Part shown: positions 1 through 9,825 of the stretch, piece by piece
Layout: each line of letters begins with the position of its first letter
How positions within the stretch are numbered: position 1 is the first letter of the stretch
From: a bacterium
GTDB taxonomy: Bacteria; Verrucomicrobiota; Verrucomicrobiae; Limisphaerales; J093
Direction: 5' to 3'
Length of the DNA: 14,695 nt
Assembly (NCBI GenBank): GCA_021839785.1
Contig: JAKCAB010000274.1
Coordinates: 1-14,695, forward strand
Notes under the pieces: model-generated
What the model saw: only the letters and a program-made list of their open reading frames with translations
The model's database searches: none
Told to the model about the DNA's origin: nothing
Translations under genes and position numbers: made by a program

Positions 1-318
1 GACCACGCGCCGGATGCCGGCGGCGACGATCGCCTCCGTGCAAGGCGGTGTGCGGCCGTGCGTGCAACACGGCTCCAGCGTCACGTAAAGCGTGGCGCCT
101 TTCGACGAATGGCCGCGCCGCGCGGCGTCCCGCAAGGCTTCGATCTCCGCGTGCGGTTCGCCGGCGCGGTGATGCCAGCCTTGGCCAATCACCCGGCCCC
201 GCTTCACCAGCACCGCGCCCACCAGCGGGTTCGGCGACGTGAAGCCGTATGCCCGCCGCGCGAGGCGCAAAGCCAGGCGCAAATAAGGAAGGTCCGAAGC
301 GTTGCGCGCCGCACTCAT
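1..318 (-). CDS. ribD: Riboflavin biosynthesis protein RibD, N-terminal deaminase part (cut by window edge)
   Basis: The first 106 residues of RibD are present; the gene runs off the left edge. RibD deaminates the 2,5-diamino-6-ribosylamino-pyrimidinone phosphate made by GTP cyclohydrolase II, and its C-terminal domain (outside the window) then reduces the ribose, both in the cytoplasm. The zinc-dependent cytidine-deaminase fold is clear: TSPNPLVGAV at about residues 27-36, the HAE motif at 56-58 (zinc ligand H56, catalytic E58) and PCCTHGRTPPC at 83-93 (zinc ligands C84 and C93). The ATG at 318 is chosen because homology begins within about 10 residues of it; the ATG at 329 is out of frame and meets a stop at once. 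No good Shine-Dalgarno sequence is visible. It lies 59 bases downstream of the other minus-strand gene and may be co-transcribed with it. Confidence 0.93.
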   Translation of the reverse strand, partial: MSAARNASDLPYLRLALRLARRAYGFTSPNPLVGAVLVKRGRVIGQGWHHRAGEPHAEIEALRDAARRGHSSKGATLYVTLEPCCTHGRTPPCTEAIVAAGIRRVV

Positions 319-377
319 GAGTGGATCATTGCCGTCTGGCGGTTAGGGAACCCGTGATGGGAGCCGTTGCTTCGGGT

Positions 378-1514
378 TTACGGCGCAGCCGTTCGGTCGG
401 CTGCCCAACGCAGCGCCGTTGTGCTCCCGAAGACTTTCATGCGGTCAAAGTAGCTGATCAGTTCCGCTTCGGACATCCCTCGCAAGACTTGCACGGCTTG
501 GCTATCCAGCGCACGCAAGCTGTCGCGTTGTTGGGCTACCTCCGCCAACCGGTCGCCGACCGTGGCCCCCTCGTTCCCGTAAGGGGTGGTGGGATCGACC
601 ATGCCGAGCAGTTTGCGCTCGATCGCCTGTCCGGTGAGTTCGCCGATCGTCGATTCTCGCCCCAGCGAATTCTCGATCTGCTGGGCCAGCGCGAGGCCGA
701 TTTGGAGGGTGTTCCGGGATGAGGCGTCATCGCCCGCCGACTGGTAGCGGCCAACCAATTCGGCGACATCAAACCCGAGTTTCTTGAGCTCCGGCAGTTG
801 CGGGATTGGCAAGTGGGACCACGCAAAGTACTTGGCTTCCAACTCCGAAAGCCCGGCGGCCCGGTAGGCTTCCTCGGCGGCTTGAACCGAGCTGGCCGCA
901 TAGTCCCGCAACGTCGTTTTGCTGAGTCCATTCTGGAGATCCTGCATTGCCAACTCCGTCTGGCCCGCTTTGAAATGCTCGCGCGCCGAAAGATAATCTC
1001 CCAATGCGTTGCCGGGATCGGACCGCTTGATGGTATCCAGCCACTTCAGGCGTTCCGCGGAGGCGGGCGTTTTGATGTCGAACGGGCCCGCGCGGTAGTA
1101 AGCCATAAAGGCAACTTCGGGATCGTCCGGATACTTCGCCAGTGCTTCTCGCAACAAACCCCGATCGGCCGTGAGGCGAAAAGCGGCGAGCAGGCTGTCC
1201 GCGCTGCGGTGGTTCGCCTCGAGGTAGGGCTCAAGTCGTCCGTACTCTATTGGCACATGATCGTTCCCTTCGGCCTCAAGGCGGTCAAAAAGGCTTGTCG
1301 GCCCGGCTGCGGACGATCGCCCGAGACCATCGGACGATGCGCGGAAACGACTGAACGTTCCGCTCAGTGAGTCGCCTACATCCCACTCGGTCGGGGATGT
1401 CTCGGACGCTGCTTCCTTGCTGGAAATGCTGGTTGCCGAGCGATGACGATAATCGAGGAGCAGCGCGAGGAACAGCACCGTGACGGCGGCGGTGATCAGA
1501 GTGCTCGGTTTCAT
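378..1514 (-). CDS. Membrane-anchored hypothetical protein with TPR-like helices
   Basis: A 378-residue protein I cannot assign to a named family. After MKPST a hydrophobic stretch (about residues 5-21, ending LLLDYRHR) looks like a single N-terminal transmembrane anchor or uncleaved signal, followed by a Ser/Thr-rich linker. The rest is mostly helical. Segments such as EALAKYPDDPEVAFMAYY and the stretch containing LSAREHFKAGQTELAMQDL resemble tetratricopeptide or Sel1-like helix pairs, which usually mediate protein contacts, so an extracytoplasmic scaffold role is a guess. The frame stays open upstream to an ATG at 1592, but the extra 26 residues look random, while the ATG at 1514 directly precedes the hydrophobic segment. 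Codon use and G+C match the left-hand neighbours. It lies upstream of ribD on the same strand and could share a transcript. No ribosome-binding site is obvious. Confidence 0.75.
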   Translation of the reverse strand: MKPSTLITAAVTVLFLALLLDYRHRSATSISSKEAASETSPTEWDVGDSLSGTFSRFRASSDGLGRSSAAGPTSLFDRLEAEGNDHVPIEYGRLEPYLEANHRSADSLLAAFRLTADRGLLREALAKYPDDPEVAFMAYYRAGPFDIKTPASAERLKWLDTIKRSDPGNALGDYLSAREHFKAGQTELAMQDLQNGLSKTTLRDYAASSVQAAEEAYRAAGLSELEAKYFAWSHLPIPQLPELKKLGFDVAELVGRYQSAGDDASSRNTLQIGLALAQQIENSLGRESTIGELTGQAIERKLLGMVDPTTPYGNEGATVGDRLAEVAQQRDSLRALDSQAVQVLRGMSEAELISYFDRMKVFGSTTALRWAADRTAAP

Positions 1515-1724
1515 GGCCGGGGAGGCAAAGCTACTTGCGTTGAGCAAACTACACAAGTCGGGTCTCGAATTCCCGCAACCAAAGTGCGCCAATTGGCCGG
1601 GCCGCTTCGCGCCCTGGCGTAGGTGGTACGGTCAGGTGGTCCTGGCAACTCGTCGGTTCCGGTGGCGGTGGCGGCAGTCCAAAACAGGCTTCAACGCGGG
1701 CGCACAGTCAGGTAACCTTGTTTT

Positions 1725-1895
1725 GTGGATCGAACGGTGAACGAAGCGCGCGGGTTCCGCGCGGCGGCGCGCTGGGACATCGCGCAGCAGGTTCGCATGA
1801 CCCCGCAGGAACGCCAGGCCGTGGCGCGCGAGCTCCGCCTGCGGGTGTACGGGCGCAACGCAAAGGACGTGCGAGCATGCGACCGAACCGGATAG
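1725..1895 (+). CDS. Small 56-residue protein, first member of a nucleotidyltransferase-type gene pair
   Basis: A short ORF starting at GTG 1725 (VDRTVNEARGFRAAARWDIA...) and ending at TAG 1895. It contains the segment MTPQERQAVARELRLRVYG at about residues 25-43, followed by a charged tail with DVR. Small proteins with this pattern (MTPxER...LRxRVYG...DVR) are, from memory, common in Verrucomicrobia and related phyla directly ahead of a nucleotidyltransferase-like gene, resembling a toxin-antitoxin pair; this is recollection, not a search result. The downstream ORF starts inside this one (ATG 1877, 19-base overlap), which suggests translational coupling. A GTG at 1737 is an alternative start that would drop four residues. 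An AGG sits about 12 bases upstream of GTG 1725, so the ribosome-binding site is weak. Function unknown. Confidence 0.55.
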   Translation: MDRTVNEARGFRAAARWDIAQQVRMTPQERQAVARELRLRVYGRNAKDVRACDRTG

Positions 1896-2029
1896 ACGCC
1901 GGCCATTTTTCTGCCGATGTCCTCGAGTTCGTCGCCTTGCTGCACCGGTGCCAGGAAGAAGCCGCCGCCCGCCTGAAAGTGCTGGAGGATCTCGAGTTTC
2001 TACGGAACCAACGCCCGGCAGGCAACTGA
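1877..2029 (+). pseudogene. Probable internally deleted nucleotidyltransferase-like gene (50 residues left)
   Basis: The ORF starts at ATG 1877, overlaps the preceding small gene and ends at TGA 2029. Its beginning (FSADVLEFVALLHRC) looks like the N-terminus of small nucleotidyltransferases of the MNT/AbiEii type, which continue with a strand and GGxA/DxD motifs. Here the sequence instead jumps to AAARLKVLEDLEFLRNQ, which resembles the C-terminal tail (...GRxKDLxDLExL...) of the same family. The central catalytic part, roughly 100 or more residues in intact homologues, is missing although the frame stays open. I infer an in-frame internal deletion of a once intact gene. Alternatives are a genuine short peptide or a chance ORF. 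The coupling overlap with the upstream gene favours a real former operon. Confidence 0.4.
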
Positions 2030-2188
2030 TTCCCCGGTTCCGAACGTTTGCCGAGAGGTGTCCCCATTCTTGGCGCGCGACCGTCTCGGTCGCAGCCAGC
2101 CGCGGTGTCTCGCCGACGGGAAGAGATCTCTGGACTTCGGTTCACCCAAGGCTTGGCACCACTCGCAGTTCCAGGGTTCGGCGGCGTG

Positions 2189-2209
2189 GCGCGGGTTGGA
2201 CACCCGCGC
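2189..2209. repeat. Perfect 8-bp inverted repeat in the gap before the amidohydrolase
   Basis: GCGCGGGT (2189-2196) and ACCCGCGC (2202-2209) are exact reverse complements separated by the loop TGGAC. The hairpin lies in the 245-base gap 2030-2274, in which I see no gene. It has no T-tract, so it is not a classical intrinsic terminator; it resembles REP-like intergenic palindromes. No second copy was noticed in this window, so repeat status is unproven. Confidence 0.45.
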
Positions 2210-2274
2210 TCCTGCCGGCCAGCGCGTTTCGCGCTCGCCGGGAAGGCGGCCGAGTCGCAAAATGGCCGGGCCAA

Positions 2275-3543
2275 ATGACGCGCACCCAACACATCCGCGC
2301 CCGCATTGTCTGGCCGGTGGACCAACTGCCGCTGGACGACGGCGCGTTGGTCGTCGCCGACGGCACGATCCGCGCGGTCGGCCGCGCCCGCGACCTCGCG
2401 CCGCCGGCCGGCGCCGCGCGGGTCGATCTCGGCGACGCGATCCTGCTGCCCGGTCTGGTCAACGCGCATTGCCATCTCGACTACACGCACATGGCGGGTC
2501 AGATCGCGCCGACCAGCGTGTTCACCGATTGGATCAAGTGCATCACCGCGCTCAAAGGCGCGTGGTCGGCGGAGGCTTTTCGCGACTCGTGGCTGGCCGG
2601 CGCGGCGATGTCCATCCGGCGCGGCGCGACCACCGTGGCGGACATCGAGGCGGTGCCGGAGTTGCTGCCCGACGTTTGGCGGGAAACGCCGCTGCGGGTG
2701 ATTTCGCTCCTGGAAATGACGGGGGTGAAAAGCCGGCGGGATCCCGGCGCCGTTTTGGGCGAGGCGCTGGCCAAGGCCGATGCCTTGCCGGCCGGCCGCT
2801 GCGGGGTCGGCCTTTCGCCGCACGCGCCTTACTCGACGGTGCCCGAGCTGCTCCGGCTCAGCGCGGAAGCGGCGCGGGAGCGGGGCTGGCGGTTGGCGAC
2901 GCACGTCGCGGAATCGGCGGAAGAGTACGAGATGTTCACCGAGGCGCGCGGCCCGATGTACGAGTGGCTGGCCCGGAACGAACGCGACATGGCGGACTGC
3001 GGCGGGGTTTCGCCGGTGCAACATCTGGCGCGGCACGGCGTGTTGGGCCCGAATTTGCTGGCGATCCACGCCAACGTTTTGCAGTCCGGCGACGCCGAAC
3101 TGCTGGCCGGCAACGGCAGCACAGTGGTTCATTGCCCGCGCAGCCACGTCTATTTCGGCCACCGGCCGTTTGCCCGGCTGGGCCTGGAGCGCGCGGGTGT
3201 GAACGTTTGCCTGGGCACCGACAGCTTGGTCACGGTGCTGAAGCGCCACGAACAGGTGCTCGATTTGTTCTGCGAAATGCGGGAGTTCCTGGCTGCCTCG
3301 CCCGGCGTGGCGCCGGCGGCGGTGGTGCGCCTGGTCACGGTGAATGGCGCGCGCGCGCTGGGGCTGGCCGGGCGGGCCGGCACCTTGGCCGCGGGCGCCT
3401 GGGCGGACGCGATCGCGGTGCCGTTCGCGGGCGCGATCGCGGAAACGGCCGAGGCGGTGGTGCACCACGCCGGGGACGTGGCCGCGGCGATGATCGCGGG
3501 CGAATGGGCGCTGGCACCTGCGGGCGGGCAAACTCCCGCGTAA
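2275..3543 (+). CDS. Amidohydrolase-superfamily deaminase (MTA/SAH/aminodeoxyfutalosine-deaminase type)
   Basis: A 422-residue metal-dependent hydrolase of the ATZ/TRZ-SsnA-MtaD branch, usually a cytoplasmic deaminase of purine or triazine-type substrates. The visible active site is complete. HCH at residues 65-67 gives two metal ligands, THVAES at 209-214 gives H210 and the catalytic E213, and IHANVL holds H265. VVHCPRSH (284-291) matches the strand after it, and LGTDS (313-317) carries the metal-binding D316. SPHAPYS (181-187) is the usual substrate-side loop. The length is normal for the group. The frame is open upstream to 1948, but homology begins just after ATG 2275. Substrate cannot be read from sequence: methylthioadenosine/S-adenosylhomocysteine, aminodeoxyfutalosine (menaquinone route) and guanine are all possible. 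The stop is 6 bases before the next ATG, indicating an operon with the SDR and membrane protease genes. Confidence 0.88.
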   Translation: MTRTQHIRARIVWPVDQLPLDDGALVVADGTIRAVGRARDLAPPAGAARVDLGDAILLPGLVNAHCHLDYTHMAGQIAPTSVFTDWIKCITALKGAWSAEAFRDSWLAGAAMSIRRGATTVADIEAVPELLPDVWRETPLRVISLLEMTGVKSRRDPGAVLGEALAKADALPAGRCGVGLSPHAPYSTVPELLRLSAEAARERGWRLATHVAESAEEYEMFTEARGPMYEWLARNERDMADCGGVSPVQHLARHGVLGPNLLAIHANVLQSGDAELLAGNGSTVVHCPRSHVYFGHRPFARLGLERAGVNVCLGTDSLVTVLKRHEQVLDLFCEMREFLAASPGVAPAAVVRLVTVNGARALGLAGRAGTLAAGAWADAIAVPFAGAIAETAEAVVHHAGDVAAAMIAGEWALAPAGGQTPA

Positions 3544-3549
3544 GTTTTC

Positions 3550-4263
3550 ATGGAAGCGAACAAAGTTGTGCTGATCACCGGAGCGGCAGGCGGGCTGGGC
3601 CAAGCCTTGACCGGCGCTTTCGCGGCAGCGGGCTGGCGCGTGGCGGCGGGTTTCCACCGTACGCCGATCGTCTCCAGCAACGACGCCGTCTGGCCGGTGG
3701 CGCTGGATGTGACGGAGCCCGAGCGCGCGACGCAGGCGGTGCAAGCGGTGGCGGAGCGTTGGGGGCGGCTGGATGCCTTGGTCAATAACGCGGGCGTGAC
3801 GGCGGACGCCGCCTTTTTCCAGATCGCGGACGCGGATTGGGATCGCGTGCTCGCGGTGAATTTGAAAGGCGCGATGGCCTGCGCGCGGGCGGCGGTCTGG
3901 CCGATGATCCGGCAACGAGACGGCCACATCGTGAACGTGAGCAGCTTTGCCGCGCGGGCCGGCACGCGGGGCCAGGCGGCGTACGCGGCGGCGAAGGCGG
4001 GCTTGATCGGCTTGACCCAGTCGCTGGCGGCGGAATTGGGGTCGCGCAACGTGCGGGTGAACGCGGTGTTGCCGGGCGTGTTGCCGACGGCCATGACCGC
4101 GGCGCTCGAGCCGGAGGCGCGGGACCGGCTGGTGGCGGGCAACTTGTTGCGCCGGATGAATTCGCTGGGCGAAGTGGCCGGCTTCATCGTGTTCCTCGCC
4201 GGAATGCGGAACGTTTCCGCGCAGGTGTTTCAACTGGACAGCCGCCCGGCGCGGTGGACTTGA
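3550..4263 (+). CDS. Short-chain dehydrogenase/reductase (FabG-like)
   Basis: A 237-residue classical SDR, an NAD(P)H-dependent oxidoreductase with a Rossmann fold. The cofactor motif TGAAGGLG is at residues 10-17, LDV at 52-54, NNAG at 79-82, and the catalytic tetrad is N104 (VNLKG), S132, Y145 and K149 (YAAAK). The overall pattern is closest to 3-oxoacyl-ACP reductases, but the C-terminus lacks the usual ...GQxxxVDGG ending and closes with AQVFQLDSRPARWT. It may therefore act on a pathway-specific substrate rather than in the core fatty acid cycle. ATG 3550 follows the amidohydrolase stop by 6 bases with no Shine-Dalgarno sequence, so translation is probably coupled. The product may act on the same metabolite route as the upstream deaminase, though nothing in the sequence proves it. 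Confidence 0.88.
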   Translation: MEANKVVLITGAAGGLGQALTGAFAAAGWRVAAGFHRTPIVSSNDAVWPVALDVTEPERATQAVQAVAERWGRLDALVNNAGVTADAAFFQIADADWDRVLAVNLKGAMACARAAVWPMIRQRDGHIVNVSSFAARAGTRGQAAYAAAKAGLIGLTQSLAAELGSRNVRVNAVLPGVLPTAMTAALEPEARDRLVAGNLLRRMNSLGEVAGFIVFLAGMRNVSAQVFQLDSRPARWT

Positions 4264-4275
4264 AAGGGAGCGCGC

Positions 4276-4929
4276 GTGCCGAAGTGGTTGAAGTCCGTGG
4301 TGGCGGTGTTGCTGCTCCCGTTGTGCGTGGGGGCGACGCAGGCCGTGGGCCAGGTGGTGCAGGCCGGATCGGCGGCGGACCGGTTCTGGGTGGCGCTGGT
4401 CGCGGGCGTGGCCTGCTGGGTGGTGGTCTATACGCTGCTGCCGCGGCCGATGCGGCTGTACGTGCTCGGGCACGAGTTGACCCACGCGTTGGTGGCGTGG
4501 TTTTCCGGCCGCAAGGTGCGGCGGATTCGCGTGGGCCGGACTTCGGGCAGCGTGGCAGTGGAGCGGGCCAATTGGGCGATCACGCTGGCGCCGTACTTCG
4601 TGCCGTTTTACGCGGCGCTGGTGGTGTTGGTGTTTTCGGTGGGCAACCTGTTTTTGGGCTGGGAGCCGTTCGTGGCGTGGTTTCACCTGTTGCTGGGCGC
4701 GGCGTACGCTTTTCACGTGACGTTCACGGCGCACGCCTTGAGCACGCCGCAGTCCGACCTCGCCCAGGAAGGCACGTTCTTTGCGTTGGTGGTCATCTGG
4801 CTGGGCAACGTCCTGGTCTTGTTGCTGGCCGTGCCGCTGCTGACGGCCGGCGTGGGGGTGCTGACCGCGCTAAGCTGGTGGCTGCACGATACCGGCCGGG
4901 TGTTGACCTGGCTGCACCGGCTGTTCTGA
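4276..4929 (+). CDS. Integral membrane protein with HELTH motif (M50-like metalloprotease family)
   Basis: A 217-residue protein with several hydrophobic segments, at about residues 7-25, 37-54, 103-125, 132-150 and 168-195. HELTH at residues 66-70 fits the HExxH zinc site of M50/site-2-protease-like enzymes: H66 and H70 as ligands, E67 as catalytic glutamate. TPQSDLAQEG further on (157-166, D161) is a candidate third ligand, as in other compact M50-like proteins. If active, it would cut or process membrane proteins; substrates are unknown. The start is GTG 4276, supported by a good ribosome-binding site AAAGGGAG (4263-4270) five bases upstream that overlaps the SDR stop codon. It is the last gene of the three-gene operon and is followed by a strong hairpin. 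The family is reasonably clear from the motif; the specific role is not. Confidence 0.72.
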   Translation: MPKWLKSVVAVLLLPLCVGATQAVGQVVQAGSAADRFWVALVAGVACWVVVYTLLPRPMRLYVLGHELTHALVAWFSGRKVRRIRVGRTSGSVAVERANWAITLAPYFVPFYAALVVLVFSVGNLFLGWEPFVAWFHLLLGAAYAFHVTFTAHALSTPQSDLAQEGTFFALVVIWLGNVLVLLLAVPLLTAGVGVLTALSWWLHDTGRVLTWLHRLF

Positions 4930-4977
4930 ATCGGTCCTCCGGAGTTCCCAGCCGGCACGCGCTTTGCTTAGAAAGTA

Positions 4978-5001
4978 CCGCCGGATCGCGCCGATCCGCG
5001 G
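4978..5001. terminator. Strong hairpin after the three-gene operon, possible terminator
   Basis: CCG (4978-4980), a bulged C and CGGATC (4982-4987) pair with GATCCG (4993-4998) and CGG (4999-5001) around the loop GCGCC, a nine-pair stem 48 bases after the M50-like stop codon. Its place suits transcription termination, but there is no following T-run, so a factor-dependent end or a structural element is equally possible. Confidence 0.4.
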
Positions 5002-5002
5002 G

Positions 5003-5098
5003 CTGACCAGATAACGTGATGAAAGGCCGAAAGGTCAGTCAAACCGGCAGTTACCGCGCTGGAAAGCGAACGAAACCGGGTCGGGGCGCGGAGCCGCG
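5003..5098 (+). other. Cluster of small hairpins in the gap upstream of the pilus genes
   Basis: Within about 100 bases I see CTGACC (5003-5008) facing GGTCAG (5033-5038). Competing with it is GGCC-GAAA-GGTC (5025-5036), a GNRA-type tetraloop hairpin. Then come CGCT-GGAA-AGCG (5057-5068) and CGCG-GAGC-CGCG (5087-5098). Two mutually exclusive pairings around 5033-5036 and the GAAA loop would fit a structured leader or small RNA. However, it lies upstream of the best promoter candidate, and I match it to no known riboswitch class. No ORF covers it. Confidence 0.25.
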
Positions 5099-5126
5099 TT
5101 GACAATGCTGGCGGTTTGCCTACCGT
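5099..5126 (+). promoter_or_regulatory. Possible sigma-70-like promoter for the pilus motor genes
   Basis: A perfect -35 hexamer TTGACA at 5099-5104 is followed after 16 bases by TACCGT (5121-5126), a poor -10 match (3 of 6). Transcription would begin near 5133 and leave a leader of about 43 bases before GTG 5176. The exact -35 in a G+C-rich gap and its placement support it; the weak -10 does not. Confidence 0.33.
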
Positions 5127-5175
5127 CACCCGAACCCGGCACTGGACAAGCCGTTAACCGGTATTTCTAGAGATT

Positions 5176-6882
<1,707 letters not shown>

Positions 6883-6998
6883 ACCCTTACCCGTGCGCTC
6901 GTTTTGCCGTCAACTCCAGCCCCGGCCTGTCGCCCGCCTGCAGGGCCGGTTTCTCATGCGCGTTAGCGGGGGGCGGGCCGTAGCCCGGTGATTTCGAT

Positions 6999-8105
6999 AT
7001 GTCGTATTCCATGTCCGATCTGTTGCAGTTGGTGGTGCAGGAAAACGCCGCCGACTTGCACATCCGCGTAGGCGTTCCGCCCGTCATCCGCCTCCACGGC
7101 ATCCTGCACAAGGTCGAAGGACCGGTCCTCAAGCCGGAGGACACCGAGGAATTGATGCGCACGATCACCTCCGAGGAAAACGTCCAGCAGGTGCGCGAGC
7201 GCGGCACGGTGGACTTCGGGTTCGCGTTCGGCGAGCTGGCGCGCTTCCGGGTGAGCGTGTTCAAGGAAAAAGGGCGCTTCGGCATCGTCGCCCGCCAGAT
7301 TCCCAGCAAGATGCTCACGCTGGAGCAAATCGGCCTACCGCCGTCCTCGAAGGAATTGTTGTACAAGCCGCGTGGCCTGGTGCTCGTCACCGGCCCGACC
7401 GGTTCCGGCAAGACCACGACCCTCGCCTCGATGGTCAACATCATCAACGAGGAGCGCGAAGATGCGCACATCATCACCATCGAGGATCCGATCGAGTATT
7501 ACCACACGCACAAGAAGGCGGTGATCACCCAACGCGAGGTGAACGTGGACGTGCCGAACTTCGCCGAGGCGCTTCGCCGGGCGCTGCGTCAGGATCCCGA
7601 CGTGATGATGGTGGGTGAAATGCGCGACTTGGAGACGATCGACGCGGCCATCACCGCGGCCGAGACGGGCCACCTGGTGTTCGGCACGCTGCACACCACC
7701 GGCGCGGCCAAGACGATCGACCGTATCGTGAACGCCTTCCCGGTCACCCAGCAGGAGCAAATCCGCATCCAGCTCTCGACCGTGCTCCAGGCGGTGATCT
7801 CGCAACTGCTGCTGCCGCGCTGCGACAAGCCCGGCCGCGTGGCGATCTTCGAGATCATGATCAACACGCCGTCCATCGCCGCGCTCATCCGCGACAACAA
7901 ATCCTTCCGCATTCAGTCGGACATCCAGACCGGCGCCAAGTACGGCATGGTCACCCTCGACAGCTTCCTGCTCGACAAGTACAGCCAGGGCATGATCTCG
8001 CAGGAGGAAGTGATTACCAAATCCCAGGACCCCGTCACCATCCTGCAAAAGTTGCAGGATCTGGAGGCCGGCAAGACCCTCGAGGAAATCGAGGGACACA
8101 AGTAG
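6999..8105 (+). CDS. pilT: Type IV pilus retraction ATPase PilT
   Basis: A 368-residue hexameric ATPase that depolymerises the pilus, driving twitching and DNA uptake. It has the compact PilT layout without an MshEN domain or zinc cysteines. Visible are the N-terminal PAS-like part with [17 protein letters not shown] (18-34), Walker A GPTGSGKT at 132-139, Asp box TIEDPIEY at 160-167, Walker [10 protein letters not shown] at 202-210 and His box HLVFGTLHT at 225-233. The PilT C-terminal motif corresponding to AIRNLIRE appears as [13 protein letters not shown] at 293-305. Length is close to the usual 345-370. ATG 6999 lies 116 bases after the first pilB, a gap with no evident gene, and the stop is 3 bases before the second pilB, so PilT and that ATPase are tightly coupled. 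The Shine-Dalgarno sequence is weak. Confidence 0.95.
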   Translation: MSYSMSDLLQLVVQENAADLHIRVGVPPVIRLHGILHKVEGPVLKPEDTEELMRTITSEENVQQVRERGTVDFGFAFGELARFRVSVFKEKGRFGIVARQIPSKMLTLEQIGLPPSSKELLYKPRGLVLVTGPTGSGKTTTLASMVNIINEEREDAHIITIEDPIEYYHTHKKAVITQREVNVDVPNFAEALRRALRQDPDVMMVGEMRDLETIDAAITAAETGHLVFGTLHTTGAAKTIDRIVNAFPVTQQEQIRIQLSTVLQAVISQLLLPRCDKPGRVAIFEIMINTPSIAALIRDNKSFRIQSDIQTGAKYGMVTLDSFLLDKYSQGMISQEEVITKSQDPVTILQKLQDLEAGKTLEEIEGHK

Positions 8106-8108
8106 CTC

Positions 8109-9809
8109 ATGGCAGACGTCATTTCGCATCCCCTGATCGGAATCATCCGCGAGCGCGGGTTGATCGACGACATGCAGCTCGAGGAGGTGACGGCGGAGCA
8201 GGAGCGCACCGGCCGGCCGCTGAACGAGATCCTGGTGGATTACGGGCTGATCGACAACGAGACCCAGCTTCAACTCATCGCCGAATACCTGGGCACCGAG
8301 GTCGTCAACCTGGCCGAGGTCGAGTTCAGCCCGGAGCTCATCGAGGCCGTGCCCGCCGCCACCGCCCGGATGTACCAATGCCTCCCGGTCGGTCTGTACG
8401 GCGACACGCTGCGGCTCGCCCTGGCGGACCCGCTCAACGCCAGCGTGGTGGACGAACTCGGTTTCTCCGTCGGCAAGCAGATTCAGGTGGTCGTGGCCGA
8501 CCCCGCCCAGATCGTCAAGCTCATCGAAAAGCATTACCCCCAGGAAACGGGGGGCATGGGCGACCTGCTCAAGGAGTTGGGCCTGGCGGAAGACATCGGC
8601 AAGGAAGTGGCCGAGGTCTCCGCCGGCACTGTGGACTTGGCGAACCTCGCCGGCGAGGCGCCGATCATCAAATTCGTGAACCTGGTCCTCCTCCAGGCCA
8701 TCCAGGACCGCGCGAGCGACATTCACTTCGAACCGTTCGAGGACGAGTTCAAGATTCGCTACCGCGTGGACGGCGCGCTTTACGAAATGTCTCCGCCGCC
8801 CAAGCACCTGGCGCTGCCGGTGACCTCGCGCCTGAAAATTCTGGCCAACCTGGACATTTCCGAGCGCCGGCTCCCGCAGGACGGGCGCATCTCCATGAAC
8901 ATCGGCGGCCGCCAGGTCGATCTGCGCGTGTCCTCGCTACCGACCCAGTTCGGCGAATCGGTGGTGCTCCGCGTGCTGGACCGCTCCGCCCTCCAGCTCG
9001 AACTCGAAAACCTCGGCTTCCCCAAGGCGATCCTGGAATACGTCGCTGAGGGGATTCAGCAGCCCAACGGCATCTTCATCGTCACCGGGCCGACCGGCTG
9101 CGGCAAAACGACGACCCTGTACTCCTGTCTAAGGCGGGTGAACACGATCGACTCGAAACTGCTGACGGTGGAAGACCCGGTCGAGTTCGACATCGAAGGC
9201 ATCATGCAGGTGCCCGTGCACGAAGCCGTGGGCATGACCTTCGCCAAAGCCTTGCGCTCCTTCCTCCGCCAGGATCCGGACATCATCATGTTGGGTGAAA
9301 TGCGCGACTTGGAGACCTCGCAAGTGGCCATTCAGGCCTCCCTGACCGGTCACCTCGTGCTGAGCACCCTCCACACCAACGATGCGCCCGGCGCGGTCAC
9401 CCGCCTCGTGGACATGGGCGTGGAACCGTTCCTCATTTCCTCGACGCTGCTGGCCGTGCTCGGCCAGCGCCTCGTCCGCACCATTTGCAAAAAGTGCCGC
9501 ACGCCCTTCGAGCCCACCGAGGCCCAGCTCGCGATGCTGAACCTTTCGCCGCACGACTTGGGCGACAAGGTCTTTTACTACGGCCGCGGCTGCAAGGAGT
9601 GCAACGACACCGGTTACAAAGGCCGCAAAGGCATTTTCGAGCTGCTGCCGATTTCCGACCCCATCCGTCTGCTGATCAACGATCGCGCTCCCACGGTGGT
9701 CATCCGCCAGAAGGCCGTCGAGTTGGGCATGGTGCCGCTCCGCGAAGACGGCCTCCGCAGCATCTTCGACGGCGACACCACCGTGGAGGAAATCCTCAAA
9801 TACACTTAG
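8109..9809 (+). CDS. pilB: Type IV pilus assembly ATPase, PilB/GspE family (second copy)
   Basis: A 566-residue ATPase of the same family as the gene at 5176, with matching domain order: MshEN-like region (1-145), SDIHFEP (203-209), Walker A GPTGCGKT at 327-334, Asp box LTVEDPVEF at 352-360, Walker [11 protein letters not shown] at 391-400, His box around [11 protein letters not shown] (415-425) and zinc cysteines C460, C463, C495 and C498. Unlike the first copy it keeps the standard LRQDPD before Walker B and has Cys in place of Ser in the P-loop. The two copies differ throughout the N-terminal half, so this is an old duplication rather than a recent repeat. ATG 8109 is 3 bases after pilT. 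Sixteen bases separate its stop from pilC, suggesting this copy is the partner of that platform protein. Confidence 0.94.
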   Translation: MADVISHPLIGIIRERGLIDDMQLEEVTAEQERTGRPLNEILVDYGLIDNETQLQLIAEYLGTEVVNLAEVEFSPELIEAVPAATARMYQCLPVGLYGDTLRLALADPLNASVVDELGFSVGKQIQVVVADPAQIVKLIEKHYPQETGGMGDLLKELGLAEDIGKEVAEVSAGTVDLANLAGEAPIIKFVNLVLLQAIQDRASDIHFEPFEDEFKIRYRVDGALYEMSPPPKHLALPVTSRLKILANLDISERRLPQDGRISMNIGGRQVDLRVSSLPTQFGESVVLRVLDRSALQLELENLGFPKAILEYVAEGIQQPNGIFIVTGPTGCGKTTTLYSCLRRVNTIDSKLLTVEDPVEFDIEGIMQVPVHEAVGMTFAKALRSFLRQDPDIIMLGEMRDLETSQVAIQASLTGHLVLSTLHTNDAPGAVTRLVDMGVEPFLISSTLLAVLGQRLVRTICKKCRTPFEPTEAQLAMLNLSPHDLGDKVFYYGRGCKECNDTGYKGRKGIFELLPISDPIRLLINDRAPTVVIRQKAVELGMVPLREDGLRSIFDGDTTVEEILKYT

Positions 9810-9813
9810 AGTC

Positions 9814-9820
9814 AGGAGGT
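9814..9820 (+). promoter_or_regulatory. Strong ribosome-binding site of pilC
   Basis: AGGAGGT ends five bases before ATG 9826, an essentially perfect Shine-Dalgarno sequence. It stands out because most other genes here have weak or no such signal, and it fixes the pilC start. It may raise PilC synthesis relative to the ATPases on the same transcript. Confidence 0.85.
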
Positions 9821-9825
9821 ACGTC

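Noticed and set aside
1708..4734. A 1008-codon open frame on the minus strand
   Set aside because: It runs opposite the amidohydrolase, SDR and M50-like genes, is dominated by Arg, His, Pro and Gln, and shows no motif. It is an antisense shadow of G+C-rich codon bias.
5012..5047. A hammerhead-ribozyme-like core: GTGATGA, a GGCC-GAAA-GGTC stem, then TCAAAC
   Set aside because: The conserved core needs CUGAUGA and CGAAAC; here C3 is G and G12 is C, and flanking sequences do not form convincing stems I and III. Probably chance.
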